From Xylaria sp. FL1777 (taxonomy: Eukaryota > Ascomycota > Sordariomycetes > Xylariales > Xylariaceae), in contig MU400601.1 of assembly GCA_022578965.1 (NCBI GenBank), positions 62,001 through 126,000 of the forward strand: 64,000 nt of DNA. The letters are read 5' to 3'. Position numbers and translations under genes: made by a program. Positions within the stretch are counted from its first letter, which is position 1, and every line of letters starts with the position of its first letter. Positions 31,112-43,568 of this stretch are shown piece by piece. The notes beneath the pieces are model-generated. The model ran no database searches and was not told the DNA's origin. It worked only from the letters and a program-made list of their open reading frames with translations.

Positions 31112-34100
31112 ATTATTTTTTTTGCTAAATAGTTATTTTAGCTATTTATAAAAATAAAGCTATTTATAAATGCTTTTTAATATTTATACTATTAACGTTT
31201 TTAATTTTTGTTTATTTTTTTTTAATATATGTTTATTAGTATACTATAAACTTTTTATTAAGTAGCTATTTTTGCTATAAGCTAAAAATAAGTTGTTATT
31301 ATTATATTTATTAAGTAATATTATTTTTTTAAAGCTTTATAGTTTATATATATTGCTATAATAATAATTTGCAATAGTTTATAAGCTATTATAATATAGT
31401 TTAAACTTATTAGCTTATTGTTTAATGCATAAAACTTAATTGTTAGTTTTATAAGTTTTAATTAAGCTTTTTTTTTTTTGTAAATAAGCTTAAATTTAGT
31501 TTTTTAATACTTTTAAACTACTAAAATAATTATATATTAATAGTGCTTTATAGTTTTATATTAAATATTATTAAAATTTAACTTTTTTTTTTTTATTTAA
31601 ATTTTTAATATAATTAGTAATCTTTATAGCTAATTATTAATTTAATAATTACGTTTTAAACAGCAAAAAATAATTGCTATAGCTATTAAGCTTTAAAGTT
31701 TAATTATATATATAAATAACTACTTTTAATAAAGTTTAAAAATTAAAATAATAATAAATTAAACTTTTATATAGCATAATTTGTTTAATATTATTATTAG
31801 CTTTTTTAACTTTGCTATTATTTTTAAGTTTTTTAAGTATAATTAATTTTATAATAAAACTGTTTAATTTATGCTAATTAGTTGTTTTTTTGCTTATAAA
31901 TATGCTTATATTATTGCTTATTTATTTCTTAAAAAAACTAAACATTTTGCTAATTTATTAAATTAATAGTTTTGTTGCTTTAAAACTAATATTAAGCATT
32001 ATTTTTGCTTTAACTTATATAATAATATATTTAATATATATTAATAGCTTAAAATTAGCTATAAATATATAATTTATAACTTAATATATAAGTAATAAAA
32101 GTAATATAATAAGTTATAAGTTTAAAAGTTTATTTAATAGTAGTTTTATTAGTTAGCATTAATTATATTTAATAATAATTTGCTAAGTAATAAATATAGC
32201 TTTTAAATATTAAAAATATTTATTTAGCTTTTAAATTAAGCTTTTAATAGTAGTATGCTTTAAGTTAATATATATATTTTTTGCGTTTTATAGCAATTTT
32301 AGTATTTTAAGCACTTTTAAAAGCACTATAGTTTAAAATGCTATACTAACTAAATATAAAAAGTTTTTTAAAGCTTATTTATAATTAATTAGCTTAAATA
32401 ATATGCTATTTTTTTTAATAAAATGTTATTTTATTTATTTTAAACTTATATTATATAGTAATTTAGTTTTAAAACAAAAATTCTTAAAAATAGCTTATAA
32501 ATTTATAATATTAAAATATTATAATAATATTATTAGCTATATTTTAACTTTTAATAATAATTTTATATTAGCTTTAGCTTTTATTAATAAAAAAACTAAT
32601 ATAACTAATAATTTTAATAGTTAGTTTACTAAAACATTTAATTTATTTATTTTATATATAATTTTTATGCTAAAATATTTAATAGTATTTAAAAAATATA
32701 CTATTTTTGCTAATTATTTTATTTTTATTTTTATTGTTATAAAAAACTTATAATTTATATAAATAATAATTTTTTTGCTTTTTATTTAATATTATTAATA
32801 TTAAAATATTAATATTATAGCTAGTAACTTTTTTTTTTATATTAAGTAATATAATTAATATGCTTTAAGCTTTTTTAAAAAATATGTTATTAAATATAAA
32901 AATATAGTTATTTTATAAAAATGTAGCTATATTAAATATGCTTTAACGTAATATATGCTTAAGTTAATATTTATTATAAATAAAAGCTTTTAATTAAAAG
33001 CTTAAATAATTAGCATAATAATAATAGCTTTATAAATTTTTTGTTATATATTTTTAGCTTTTATGCTTAATTTTATTTTTTAATTTTTAAGTTTTTTTAT
33101 TAATATAATTAATAATATAACAATTAATAAATAGTTTTTAATAAAATACTTAAAATAACTTATAGCATTTATAAATGCTTTTATTTTTATAATAGTTTTA
33201 AATATAAACTGCTTTTATATTGCTGCAACTTTTGCTAAGTTTGCTTTAATGCTATTATAAAAAACATTAAAACTAAAAAAAATACTAAAATTTATAAAAA
33301 GCAATATTTTTAATATATTAATTATTATGCTATATTTAATTAATTATATAAATAGCAAATAATAGTGTTTATATAATTGTTTTTTTGTTTTAGCTTAAAT
33401 ATAAATATTATTAAGTAAACTAATTAGCTACTTATAAAAAAGTTTAATTATTTTTTATATTAATACTTAAAACATTATTAAAGCATTATAAAGTTTAAAA
33501 AGTATTACTATTTATTTATATAACTTAAATAGTATAATAAATGCTATTTTTTTATAATATAGTTTATATATAGTAATATATTAAAATTTATTTTTTAAGT
33601 TAATAAAAGTATATTATTAGCGCTTTATAATTTGCTATATTTAATTTGCTATATTAAATAGCAAATAAGCTTGCTTTTTTGTTTTTTTATTAATTTTATA
33701 ATAATTATAATAAAAATATTATATTACTAATTTATTATTTTTATTAAGCTTAATAGTTATATTTAGCGCTTTTTTTAAAGTTAATAATATTAATAAACTT
33801 TATAGCTTTATGCTTTTTTTAATATAAATATTTTTATATGCTTTTATAAACTTATATAGCGTTTTTTTTTGCGTTAAGCTATATTTTTATAATAATAGTT
33901 TAACTAGTAAACTATTATTTATATTAATATAATGCTTTATTTTAGCAATAATATTAGTTTTTTGTTTAAAATAATTAAATAGTTTAAAAAAGTTTTTTAT
34001 ATAATAGTTTTAATATTTAGTAATTTATAGTTTTTTTAAAGTATTTTTATATTATTTAATAATTATAATATAATACTTTTTGCTAGCTATATTAATAAAT

Positions 34101-36270
34101 AAACATTTTATTAGTTATATTAAAAAGCTTTTTTTAAACTTAAATAATATAATAATTTTATAATTATTTAAAACAGCAAAAATGCTTTTTTATTTATAAA
34201 AAATCTATTTTTTAATAGTTATATTACTTAAAAAAATATAGTTTAATATTATATTTATTATTAATGTTTATGTTTTTAATATATTATTAATAGTTATAAA
34301 ATTTGCTATTATTTTGTAATTTTTAGTTATTTAAAGTTTTGTTTTATTAATGCTATATATTATGCTTTATTTTTATAACTAATATAATGCTAGCTTAAAT
34401 GCTAAAAATTATAAAATATAATAATTAATATAGCTATAGTTTTAAAAAATAGTAAATTTATAACTATTAGCTAATTTAGCTAAAAAAAAATTATAATAAT
34501 TATTATAATTATTTTTTAGCTTTTGCTTTTTATTAAAGTTTTTTTAGCTTTTGTTTGTTTTAATTAATAAAGCAAAGCTATTTTAAGCAATATTAAAAAT
34601 TTTAGCAAGTTTTTTATTAATTATATTATTTTTAAAACAATTAATAAAGCATTGCTTTATTTTATTAGTATTATTTTTATTTTTAGCATTATTTATAATA
34701 AAAACATATTTAAAGCTATTAATTAAAGCTTTACTTTTAAAAGTTTTATATTTATTTTAAACTTTATTAAATTTGCTAAAAAAATTATTGCAAAAAAGCT
34801 TACTTTTAATAGTTATAAATTAGCTAATTTGTTTTTTTTAGTTTGTTTTAAAGTTTTTAAGCTATTTAGCTTTTATTTTATAGTTTTTTATATAATAGCT
34901 AATTTTATTATAATTAAAACATTTGTTTTATATTATTTAAGCTATAAATCTAGCTTTAAATTAATTATTTTTATGTTTTATAATTTAGTTTATTTTTTAT
35001 TTATTAGTTCTAAAGTTTAAAATTATTAATATTAATAATATTTTAATATAATTTATTAATTAAATTTATATTATGCTTAGTTTTTTAGTAATTTTAGCAT
35101 TAATATTATATTTATAATATAATATTAAAATGTTTTATAATTAAATTATTACTTTAAAAATATTATAAATTTTTAGCTTAATTAATATTATAATTATTAT
35201 ATAAAATAACTATATAACTTTTTTAATTATTTAATTAATATTTAAATTATTATTAAACTTTTTTATATATAGCTAAATTATTAATATAAAATTAGTTAAT
35301 TTATTAATAATAATATTGCAAGTTTATTATATATTTTTAATAATTATTAATAGCTTATAAAATATTATATAAAGCTATTATAAAAAGTTTATTAATGCTT
35401 TATTTTATATTAATAATATATTAATAAATATTATTAATAAGCTATAAAATATATTATATTTAGCTAATATTTAAATTATAGCTTTTAAAAAGTTTATTTA
35501 ATTAGTATTATAATAATAAATAAATAAAGCTATTTAATAAAAATCTTTTTTTAATTTTATTGTAATTTTTTTTAGCTATAGTTTATATAATATTAACATT
35601 TAAATTAAGCAATTTTAAATATTTTTAATTTTATTAAAAATTATATAATTTATTTTTATTAATTATAATATTACTAAAAATGTTATTTTGTTTTTTGTTT
35701 TATAACTATTTAATTAAATAGCATTATTTAATAAAAATATGTTTAAAAAAATAGTTTAAATATATTATTTTTGCTTAATTTACAAATTACTAAGCTTAAA
35801 ATATTTATAAAAATTAAAAATTAAATTTTTAAGCTTTTTATTATTTATTATATTAATTAATTACTTTATATATAATACTTAATTGTTTTTTAAATTAATA
35901 AGCTTATTTATTAAATTATTAATTTTATTTTTTAGCTTTTGTTTTTTTAATACTATGTTTAATTTTTGTTATATTTTTATTAATATAGCTTTAATTTTAT
36001 TAAATTATAATTATAAATTAATTATAAATTAATTAATATGTTTATAAATACTTTTAATAATATTATTAATTATTAGTTTAACTAAATTATTGCTTTTAAA
36101 GCTAAGCTTTATAGTTTTATTACTACTTTTAGTTATTTTATTAAATTAATACTAAAATATATAAAATAAAAATAAAATTAAAAAATAAAATAAAAAGTAA
36201 ATAAAGTGTTAATATATTATATAAAGGTTTATTTAAAATATAATGCTATAAAGCTGCTTAAATAACTATT
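31112..36270. other. Internal region of the LTR element, extreme AT island
   Basis: About 5.2 kb almost without C and G apart from scattered GC steps in AGCT, TGCT and AGC contexts. CpG is nearly absent and TpA very frequent. No gene, RNA or origin is supported. Such tracts are usually heterochromatic in fungi with RIP. Confidence 0.85.
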
Positions 36271-36491
36271 TATACTTTTTAAATATTAGCTTAAAACTTT
36301 ATAATTACTACATAAAATTAAGTTTATACTTAAAAAAGTAAATATTAAAAAAAAAACATTTCTTAAGTATAGTACTAAAAAACTATGTACAAATACTACT
36401 AATTTAGGTGGGGCTAGTCCGTGCTCCTTAGGTTCCTGCACAGCAACTGTCGCACGGTGTACACCATGGCCTGTGCTGCCTAGAAGCCACA
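36271..36491. repeat. Right LTR (inner half RIP-mutated, outer half intact)
   Basis: Mirror image of the left LTR: mutated up to about 36366 and unmutated from about 36397 to its end, ...GAAGCCACA. The terminal CA fits the usual LTR end. Confidence 0.85.
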
Positions 36492-36495
36492 TAGC
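36492..36495. repeat. Right target-site duplication (TAGC) of the LTR element
   Basis: Second copy of the 4-bp sequence before the left LTR. Its removal together with the element restores the inverted-repeat arm of the host element. Confidence 0.75.
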
Positions 36496-36522
36496 GGAGC
36501 TGGAACAGCACTTAAAGGGATA

Positions 36523-39161
36523 GGTGCGGCGTTTCCCGAATGGTATAACGGTGCTTGAATGTCCAACCCACTTCCCCACCTTCGGCTGACGGCACCCTTA
36601 TGTGTACTTAAGTACATACATAATACCCAAATGCCGGATGGACAAGCAGCTGGGTCAGACAAGTCACTGCCGAAACATCACCGTTGAGCTACACGTAGGT
36701 CTAAAAAGAGATTGTACAGCGGATCTACAGGGAATATCGTAGCGGGCTGATTTCTATCTATCATCAACAGAATTTCCTGTTCGCGATATGCTCTCCTCAG
36801 AAACCCGAGTGGAGAACGAACCTATCGTCTGACGGATGCTACGCTGTGAACGAACGGTAATGGGTAGCTGAGGACGACGGGGTCGGCCTGTGGACACCTA
36901 GACTAGTCTCAGCTTGGGGCCTGACGGTGCTGCTTTTGTCTGGCCCTTTAAATTATGAAAGCCCCCGATGCGGTGGATATCCGGGATACGTTAGCAACGT
37001 CGTTTTCTTCACTCACCAACCGCTGAAGGCTTGGAACCCATATACCACAAGCATGAACACAGTCCTTCTCGTGTGACCGCATAAATCATAAATTTTAGTT
37101 AAGGCATTGATCGGTCATGGATTTTCATGGAGACTGTCATAGGTATGGTCAGAGAAGGATGGCGGGAAGACGACAATGGGTCAATCCAGTTAACACCGCA
37201 ACTCGAGCAACTCGATAAGATTGATAAGGTTGACGAGTAAGCAACACCCAGCCCACCTACTTATGCGTATATGTGCAAGTAACTTAGAATAGTTAAGTCA
37301 CGTAAGTGCTAACTCTTTTTGAAGGGGACATCTTCATACCTACATGTAAGAAACCTTCCCTTAAAACTATAAATAGGTATCTTTTATGGTATACTACTGC
37401 GTACTGCGTAAGCACTCATATGTAGGGACCTGGTACATGTAGGTGAACCAACATTTATGGTTAAGCTCATCGAGTTATCACTACTGTACGCCATATTACC
37501 GGGGCTTCCCGCGTGCAATGACCAGGACGCGATCTGAATCGCTGCTCTAGACTCTGGTACATTACATTATAACCCTTGACAATTTCTTGTGGCACCTAAC
37601 TTACTGCGTATGTCCACGATGGGCTATGCCACACGGGTTTAAATCCCGTTGAGGAGGAGATCCGGACAAGTGGGAATATCGGTACCTAGTCTACAGTGAT
37701 CCCAGGTCCTCGTCTCATACTTGCTCTTTATTGGGAGATTTCAACGTCCGTGAGTCTGAATGCTGACCAAATTATACCATATGCTACTCAATGGTGCATG
37801 TGGCGGAAGTCCAAATAGTGTCAGACAGACCATAACCACCCATGGTATCAGATAGATGGGTAGGCCATGTATTATAAACAAAATGTGCCAGTGGGTGAGA
37901 CTGAAAGCTAGCTTAAGACCGAAAACGATTGCGCTACATATGTATGTAGGAGCGAATACGGGTAGTTCTTCTCATAGATGAATAGATGAATAGATATATC
38001 TTTTGAGTTTCAGTTGATTACTAACCTAGGCATATCGCTGATGTCTACCAATGGGACGATACCTGGATAGTTATTGTAATCCTGCTGCAGGGTAGATACC
38101 GGCATACGTAGTGTAAACATAGTATGTACTATATATTTGTGTTGTCAGATAGGATCAGATCATGCGGATGGATTCTCGCCCCGCCAGTTAGGTTTTATAC
38201 AAAAGTCCGATATCCCTAGAATAATACATCGTTGTTGTTCAACGTCAATATTCAACAGAAGCAGAAACTCGGAACTTAGAAAAGGACTACACTACAGTGT
38301 ACCAAGGTTGATCCCCTGATGAATTCATTTCGGTGCTCTGCAACAATGCAACGGTACAGGGTCTTTGCTCTGAATGGCTAAAGCTGAGGATGTCTCAGAT
38401 GTACATTTGCATATAGCGGTAGGTATGAATATACTGCATACATAATGTTTATCGTAGTAAGGTTACGTAAGTCTACATGTACGTGCCGTTAAAATCCCGC
38501 CCCTGCACATGCAGTACTAGCTGGCATGTTCCGTTCATGTTACACTATCCAGGTACTTACTCCATTTAACATTTGTTGATGGTGGATTTTTACTAGTCGT
38601 ATTCGTATTGGTATTTGCAATTTTCTAATCAATCCACTTCAAGATTGTGGCGATAGCTAGCGATGGCCACCGTGCATTAAAGTTCGAACACGCTTTATGA
38701 TATCTCGATAGCCTATCTACACTAAGCTTACCACTAGGTACGATACTCGTAGCTAATTTGTTCGTGCTCGGGGCCTACAGTAGGGGGTTCGTTAGTACCT
38801 AAATGCACTATGTACATACTAACATATAGTAGGTACTTAAGTATATGTAAGGTAGGGAATACTTAAAAGCACGGGAAGCTGCAGATATGCCAATGGGATA
38901 ATATCTGGGTCTTGGTCAGCTATCAAAATAAGTGCGCCCACCTCCTAACTTCGAGTCCATCATCACCATCATCCCGCAACACCTCGACCATTTCTTCACC
39001 ATATCCATACACTTCCTACTAGTGTCGGTTACGGGTAATAGCAACTCTACTAGGCCAATTGACTTTTTTCTTAATCACAATTGGTCTGTGAGCGGCATTG
39101 GCTTGCCCGTCTCTAGTTTTTACCACCGTCACAGTTTTTTTTCCCCCATCCATCTTCAAAA
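36523..39161. other. 2.6-kb gene-free spacer upstream of ERG9
   Basis: Contains three exact TACTGCGTA motifs (37395-37403, 37402-37410, 37602-37610), the palindrome TGTACTTAAGTACA near 36602, and a hairpin with stem ACGGG/CCCGT near 37635. No coding region is supported. The last part must hold the ERG9 promoter. Confidence 0.4.
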
Positions 39162-40783
39162 ATGGGGGCTCTCAAAGAAGTCCTTTATTACATGTTTCAC
39201 CCCAACCAACTTCGCGCGATAATTCAGTGGTAGGTCAACCTTCCCACTTTCCTGTCTCTGGTTGTATCGTGCTCTCAGATACCAGCGTTCCAGGCGTGCT
39301 AAGCAAATGACTTCTACACCACAGGAAAGTATGGCACGAACCCGTCCACCATCGCGACCCTTCCAAGGAGGCGGCGACCCTGCAATCATGCTTCAAGTTC
39401 CTCAATATGACCAGCCGTAGCTTTTCCGCCGTCATCCAAGAATTGAACCACGAGATGCTCATCCCCATCGCCCTCTTCTACCTGACCCTACGCGGCCTCG
39501 ATACCATCGAGGATGACATGACCATTTCGGCCTCTGTCAAGGAGCCCATGTTGCGCGAGTTCTACAAGAATTTGAAGAAAGATGGCTGGACTTTTGACGG
39601 CAACGGACCCGATGAGAAAGATCGCGAGCTGCTCGTCCACTTCGACGACGTGATCGCCGAGATGAAGAAGCTTAAGGACAACTACTACAAAATTATCGAA
39701 GACATAACTATCAAGATGGGCAACGGCATGGCCGACTATGCTATTAACGCTGAATTCCAGTCTGGTGTAGTGACTGTTCCAGAATACGAGAAATATTGTC
39801 ACTATGTCGCTGGTCTCGTCGGTGAGGGCTTGACACGCCTTTTCGTCGAGGGTGGCTACGCGAACCCTGCCCTCCTTGAGCGCATGGAACTCACCGAGAG
39901 CATGGGCCAGTTCTTGCAGAAAGTCAACATCATCCGTGATGTGCACGAGGATTTCATGGACAGCCGTCGTTTCTGGCCCAAGGATATCTGGAGCAAATAT
40001 GTCGACAAGTGGGAAGATCTCTTCGACCCCAAGTACCGCACGCAGGCTGTTCACTGTAGTTCCGAGATGGTCCTTAACGCCTTAAAACATGCCGACGAGT
40101 GCCTGTTCTACATGGCTGGTATCAAGGAGCAAAGTGTCTTCAATTTCGTAGCGATTCCTCAGACTATGGCCATTGCAACCATAGATCTCATCTTCCAGAA
40201 CCCCAAAATATTTTACAGTCACATCAAAATCACCAAGGGTGATGCATGCCATCTGATGATGCAGTCAACCCAAAATTTAGCCCTCGTGTGCGACGTCTTC
40301 CGGAGATATGCGAGACGGATAGCCCAGAAAAACGACCCGAGAGATCCTCATTACCTCGAGATCAGCATGGCTCTTGGCAAGGTCAGTTGGATCCAGTATT
40401 TATCGGATCAACACAAATACTGACATTTTCTGTCACAGCTTGAACAATTCATTGAGACGTTGTTCCCGTCACAAAACGTGAAGCAGGTAAAAGCATTACA
40501 TGCAGAACAGGCCCAGCAATCAGGATCTTCGGGCGACCTGTGGGAATCTCTGCTGTTGGTAGCGACTGTACTGTTTTTCTTGTTATTAGTTTCGGGCCTG
40601 ATGGTACGTACATGAGTGTTGCTTACCCCATTATACCTTGAACATTTTTGCTCACCATAGGAACAGCTTGGTGCCGCCTGGGCAATGGGAGCTCGGTGGG
40701 ATACGATTTTGAGCGGCGGGGTTGCCTCAAGCGTCGAGGAGGCAGCCAAAATAACAGCCAAGTTAACTCACGGGGAGTTATAG
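39162..40783 (+). CDS. ERG9: Squalene synthase
   Basis: Four exons, join(39162..39229, 39325..40381, 40439..40603, 40661..40783), encode 470 residues. The enzyme joins two farnesyl diphosphates to squalene with NADPH, the first committed step of ergosterol synthesis, on the ER membrane. Both Asp-rich magnesium sites are present: LDTIEDD (Asp82, Glu85, Asp86) and RDVHEDFMD (about residues 227-235). [15 protein letters not shown] and [17 protein letters not shown] are further family blocks. The C-terminal anchor is [20 protein letters not shown], encoded at the end of exon 3; exon 4 adds a 40-residue tail after the anchor. Introns are 95, 57 and 57 bp with standard ends. The first exon codes for only 22 full codons ([20 protein letters not shown]). 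Confidence 0.95.
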
Positions 40784-42118
40784 TGGCCTTGCTTTTGTAA
40801 AAACATTGGGCTACTCCGCCCTCCTTACTCATGATTACGAAGTATTTACACAATTACACAATAAACAGCATGTTAGCATGGTCACCTTACAATTGGGACC
40901 TTATGAGGTGGGTTCGGTCAGGGGAACAGACCAAAGGGAAAAGGTTTGTTCAATACGTCAAACTTCTGCATGCTACCTAGCCGACGGCAATGGTCATTAA
41001 TTATTAATCCAACCGATCTTTGACTTGGTCTTTTGTTCTTGTTTTATGCTCTGCTATATTGGGACAGAACCCCCTGTAATGCACGGATGTCAAATTACAG
41101 TCCAGTCTCTTTTTCAATGACTGTGGCTGTGCCGAGAAGTGCTGATATCAAACCCACCCATCGCGAGGAGTACCGTGCCCAACTGCGGCTCGTAGGCACT
41201 TGATAGTTTAGAACCCGCTCTTTGTTGGAACAGGCGGATTTTGCTATCAAGGATCGCGAACAGTTCTAGATTCTTTTCTCTTATTGCTTCTCCATATTCT
41301 ACGCCTAGTGCTTAGCTTGTATATTCTAGCTATTTGAGTTAAATACCTAGGTCAACCATATACTAGTAAGCTGAATATAGCACGTGGCATACGCAGTATG
41401 CAGGTAAATCGAAGTTGTGTACATTAGTATCTGCAGAATGTTCCTAACACGTGTGGGGTAGTAATATGCAATGGAGATAACAGTTTCGCTACACTTTAAA
41501 ATCGAAAACTTATCCCCGTCCCATCTCTCGCGCACACATCATTGACATCCGGTGAAGCACTTGTTTAGCTTCCGTCTCATTGATTTAATTAGTCATTAAT
41601 CAGGTCATGCTGACGACGTTACAATTCGGCACGAGTACGACGAACAGGACGTTAGGATGAAGTGATTTACGATATATACATGTCCGTGCATTGAATGCTA
41701 GTATGGTACGTCTCTATATATGTACTTCAGAGATATTGCTCGCTACTGGTATCCGAAAAGAACCCTCCAAAATATACATGCATAGGTAGGTAGTTGTGGT
41801 TCTAATCCGTACGGCGTGGTATGCCTAAAAAGAGGGTCGGCTAGTCAAAATCGGAAGATGATATGATACCAGTCAGTCGCCTCTTATCACCAGTTTCCAA
41901 AAACCCGCCGTGTCGCTTTCGGGAAACCTAGACCAAACAAAGATCGTTGGTTTCCTATTTCTCTCCTGTTCTAGGCGGAGAACTCAAAATCGGTCGCTGT
42001 CTTCGCTGCTGTTCCGCTGATGTGAAAATGAATGTGGATGAAGAATTCCCCTGAAGCGGCAAGAATAAAGATTGAAGATATTATTAAGATTTTTCCTTTC
42101 TAAGGAAAGAAAAAAGGT
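40784..42118. other. Convergent spacer ERG9/protease
   Basis: 1.3 kb between two facing stops. It holds one TACGCAGTA motif (41390-41398) and no supported gene. Confidence 0.45.
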
Positions 42119-43568
42119 CTACTGGTTTCCGTTGTTGGCGATGGCACTGGTGGTACCCTTGACGTTCTGCTTGACGCTTGCGCCGGTGGAGGCCGCGAGC
42201 GCCTTCATGCGATCCGAGACCTCGGTGGCGTTGGTCAAACCCTCGAGGCTCATCAGGTAGGCCGCGAGTCCGGCGACGTGTGGCGAGGCTGCGATGACGG
42301 CAAGTTAGCATGATTTCCTCATAACCGAGGCTCCACGACGAGGGGGGATGGGGGATGTGTCATTTACTCACCCATGGAGGTTCCGCTGAGAGTCTCCTGG
42401 GAGCTATTGGTCTTGATACCGACGCTCAAGACGTCAACTCCGGGCGCGTATATGTCGACGACACTGCCAAAGTTGCTGAAGCTCGCCCGCTGGTCGTTGG
42501 TGGCGTCCAACGCGCCGACGGTGATGGCGTCGGCGGAGCTTGCGGGGCTCGTGTTCACGGCGTCCTGGGCTTCGTTCCCGGCGGCCACGACGGGAACGAC
42601 GCCCGCAGCTGCGATGGCCTCGATGGCCCTATTGATGGCTTGCGATTTCCCACCGCCTAGAGACATGTTCATGACGGCCTTGCCATTCAGCTTCTTGTTA
42701 TTGACGTCGGTCTCGACGAAGTTCAGGCCGTCGAGCACGTCGGCGTTGGTGCCGCCGCCGTTGGCATCCAACACCTTGACGCCGATCAGCTTAACGTTCT
42801 TGGCCACGCCGAAGGTAGCACCGCCAATGGTTCCTGAGACGTGAGACCCGTGGCCATTCTCGTCGGTGTCCTAGTTTGCAATGTGAGTTTCTCATTTCCC
42901 GAAGTTGTCTCCACGTGGAGCTTGGGTGGAGGTTATAAAACAGTACTTACAGCAGAACCCTCGATGGCGTTAAACTCTAGCGTAGCCCGTCCTTGGAACT
43001 CCTCGTGCGTGGTCAGGATACCCGTGTCAACCACGTACGCCGTGATGCCCGTGCCGGCTGAGTCGTCGAACACGTAACTGTTTGCGCCAGTCGCGGCATG
43101 ACTGATGCGAATTAGTCCCGGAGGTGCATTTGCCTGGGCAACCAACGCAGAGACATTGACGTATTGGTTGGCCTCAACGTAGGATACCATGTCCATGGCG
43201 TTGATCTGGGCGGCCATGGCATCGTCGCTTTCCATGGCCGTGGCGCGCCAGCCGTTGGCCATGGAGAAGGAGCGGACTCTCGTCGATAGCAACCGGCCCG
43301 TAGTTCCGCGCTTGTTTAGGTTGCGTGTTTGGATGGTCGTCCGAATGGAGGCCTCTTGGGCGTCAATGTCATCGCTGTTGAACGTGGTGTTGTACACAAC
43401 GATGTACGAATTCGGGACAATGTTCTTGGCATCGGGGTTGCTGACAAAGGCGCTCACTGTCGGGACTGAATGGGCGTGAGAATTGAAGTTGCGGAGGGGA
43501 CCTGCCAGCGTGCCCAAGGGGGCGAGGGATAGGAGACCCGTGAGAAGAGCAGAAAAATTAGGAGCCAT
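42119..43568 (-). CDS. Secreted subtilisin-like serine protease (S8, proteinase K type)
   Basis: Three exons on the minus strand, join(42119..42288, 42372..42870, 42951..43568) complemented, encode 428 residues. A signal peptide ([20 protein letters not shown]) is followed by an inhibitor-I9 propeptide ([20 protein letters not shown], about residues 53-130) and the catalytic domain. The triad is Asp181 in AYVVDTG, His213 in [10 protein letters not shown] and Ser371 in SGTSMASPHVAG, split by intron 2; Asn of the oxyanion hole is in AAGNE. Length and order match fungal alkaline proteases of the proteinase K/Pr1 group, which digest extracellular protein. Introns are 80 and 83 bp. No C-terminal extension is present. 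A cluster of GTCCCC-type repeats lies about 800 bp upstream. Confidence 0.94.

Larger units (their letters stand above)
30891..36491. mobile_element. RIP-degraded LTR retrotransposon, 5.6 kb
   Basis: Two direct repeats of 221 bp (30891-31111 and 36271-36491) align without gaps at an offset of exactly 5380 bp and differ only by transitions. They bound about 5.2 kb of sequence that by eye is only some 10-15% G+C. A 4-bp TAGC duplication flanks the unit. LTR structure plus target duplication indicates an LTR retrotransposon. Its coding genes are erased: no gag, protease, reverse transcriptase or integrase motif can be read in any frame, and the longest open frames are AT-driven chance (for example 32403-32624). 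The superfamily therefore cannot be named. The mutation style, C-to-T on both strands, is that of RIP. Which way the element points is not known. Confidence 0.85.
30705..36520. mobile_element. 211-bp TIR element (MITE-like), split by an LTR element
   Basis: The left arm is 30705-30768. The right arm is 30853-30890 continued at 36496-36520, once the LTR element at 30891-36491 and its duplicated TAGC are removed. Read as reverse complement, the rejoined right arm matches the left over about 64 bp with roughly eight differences, most of them transitions. The arms start TCCCTTTAAGTGCTGTTC and end GGGGCTTTTATGCAAC. TA flanks both ends (30703-30704 and 36521-36522), as in Tc1/mariner-related elements. 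Between the arms lie only about 84 bp, so it codes for nothing and would be a non-autonomous element. Its size, long arms and TA target fit a MITE; the family is inferred. Confidence 0.8.

Noticed and set aside
32403..35020. Open frames inside the AT island
   Set aside because: Ile/Asn/Phe/Leu/Lys-only translations are a product of base composition, not genes.
36286..36579. 97-codon minus frame
   Set aside because: It covers the right LTR and the MITE arm; no protein motif.
37620..37660. Hairpin ACGGG-TTTAAAT-CCCGT resembling a tRNA T arm
   Set aside because: The arm is perfect, but upstream sequence gives no anticodon or acceptor stem.
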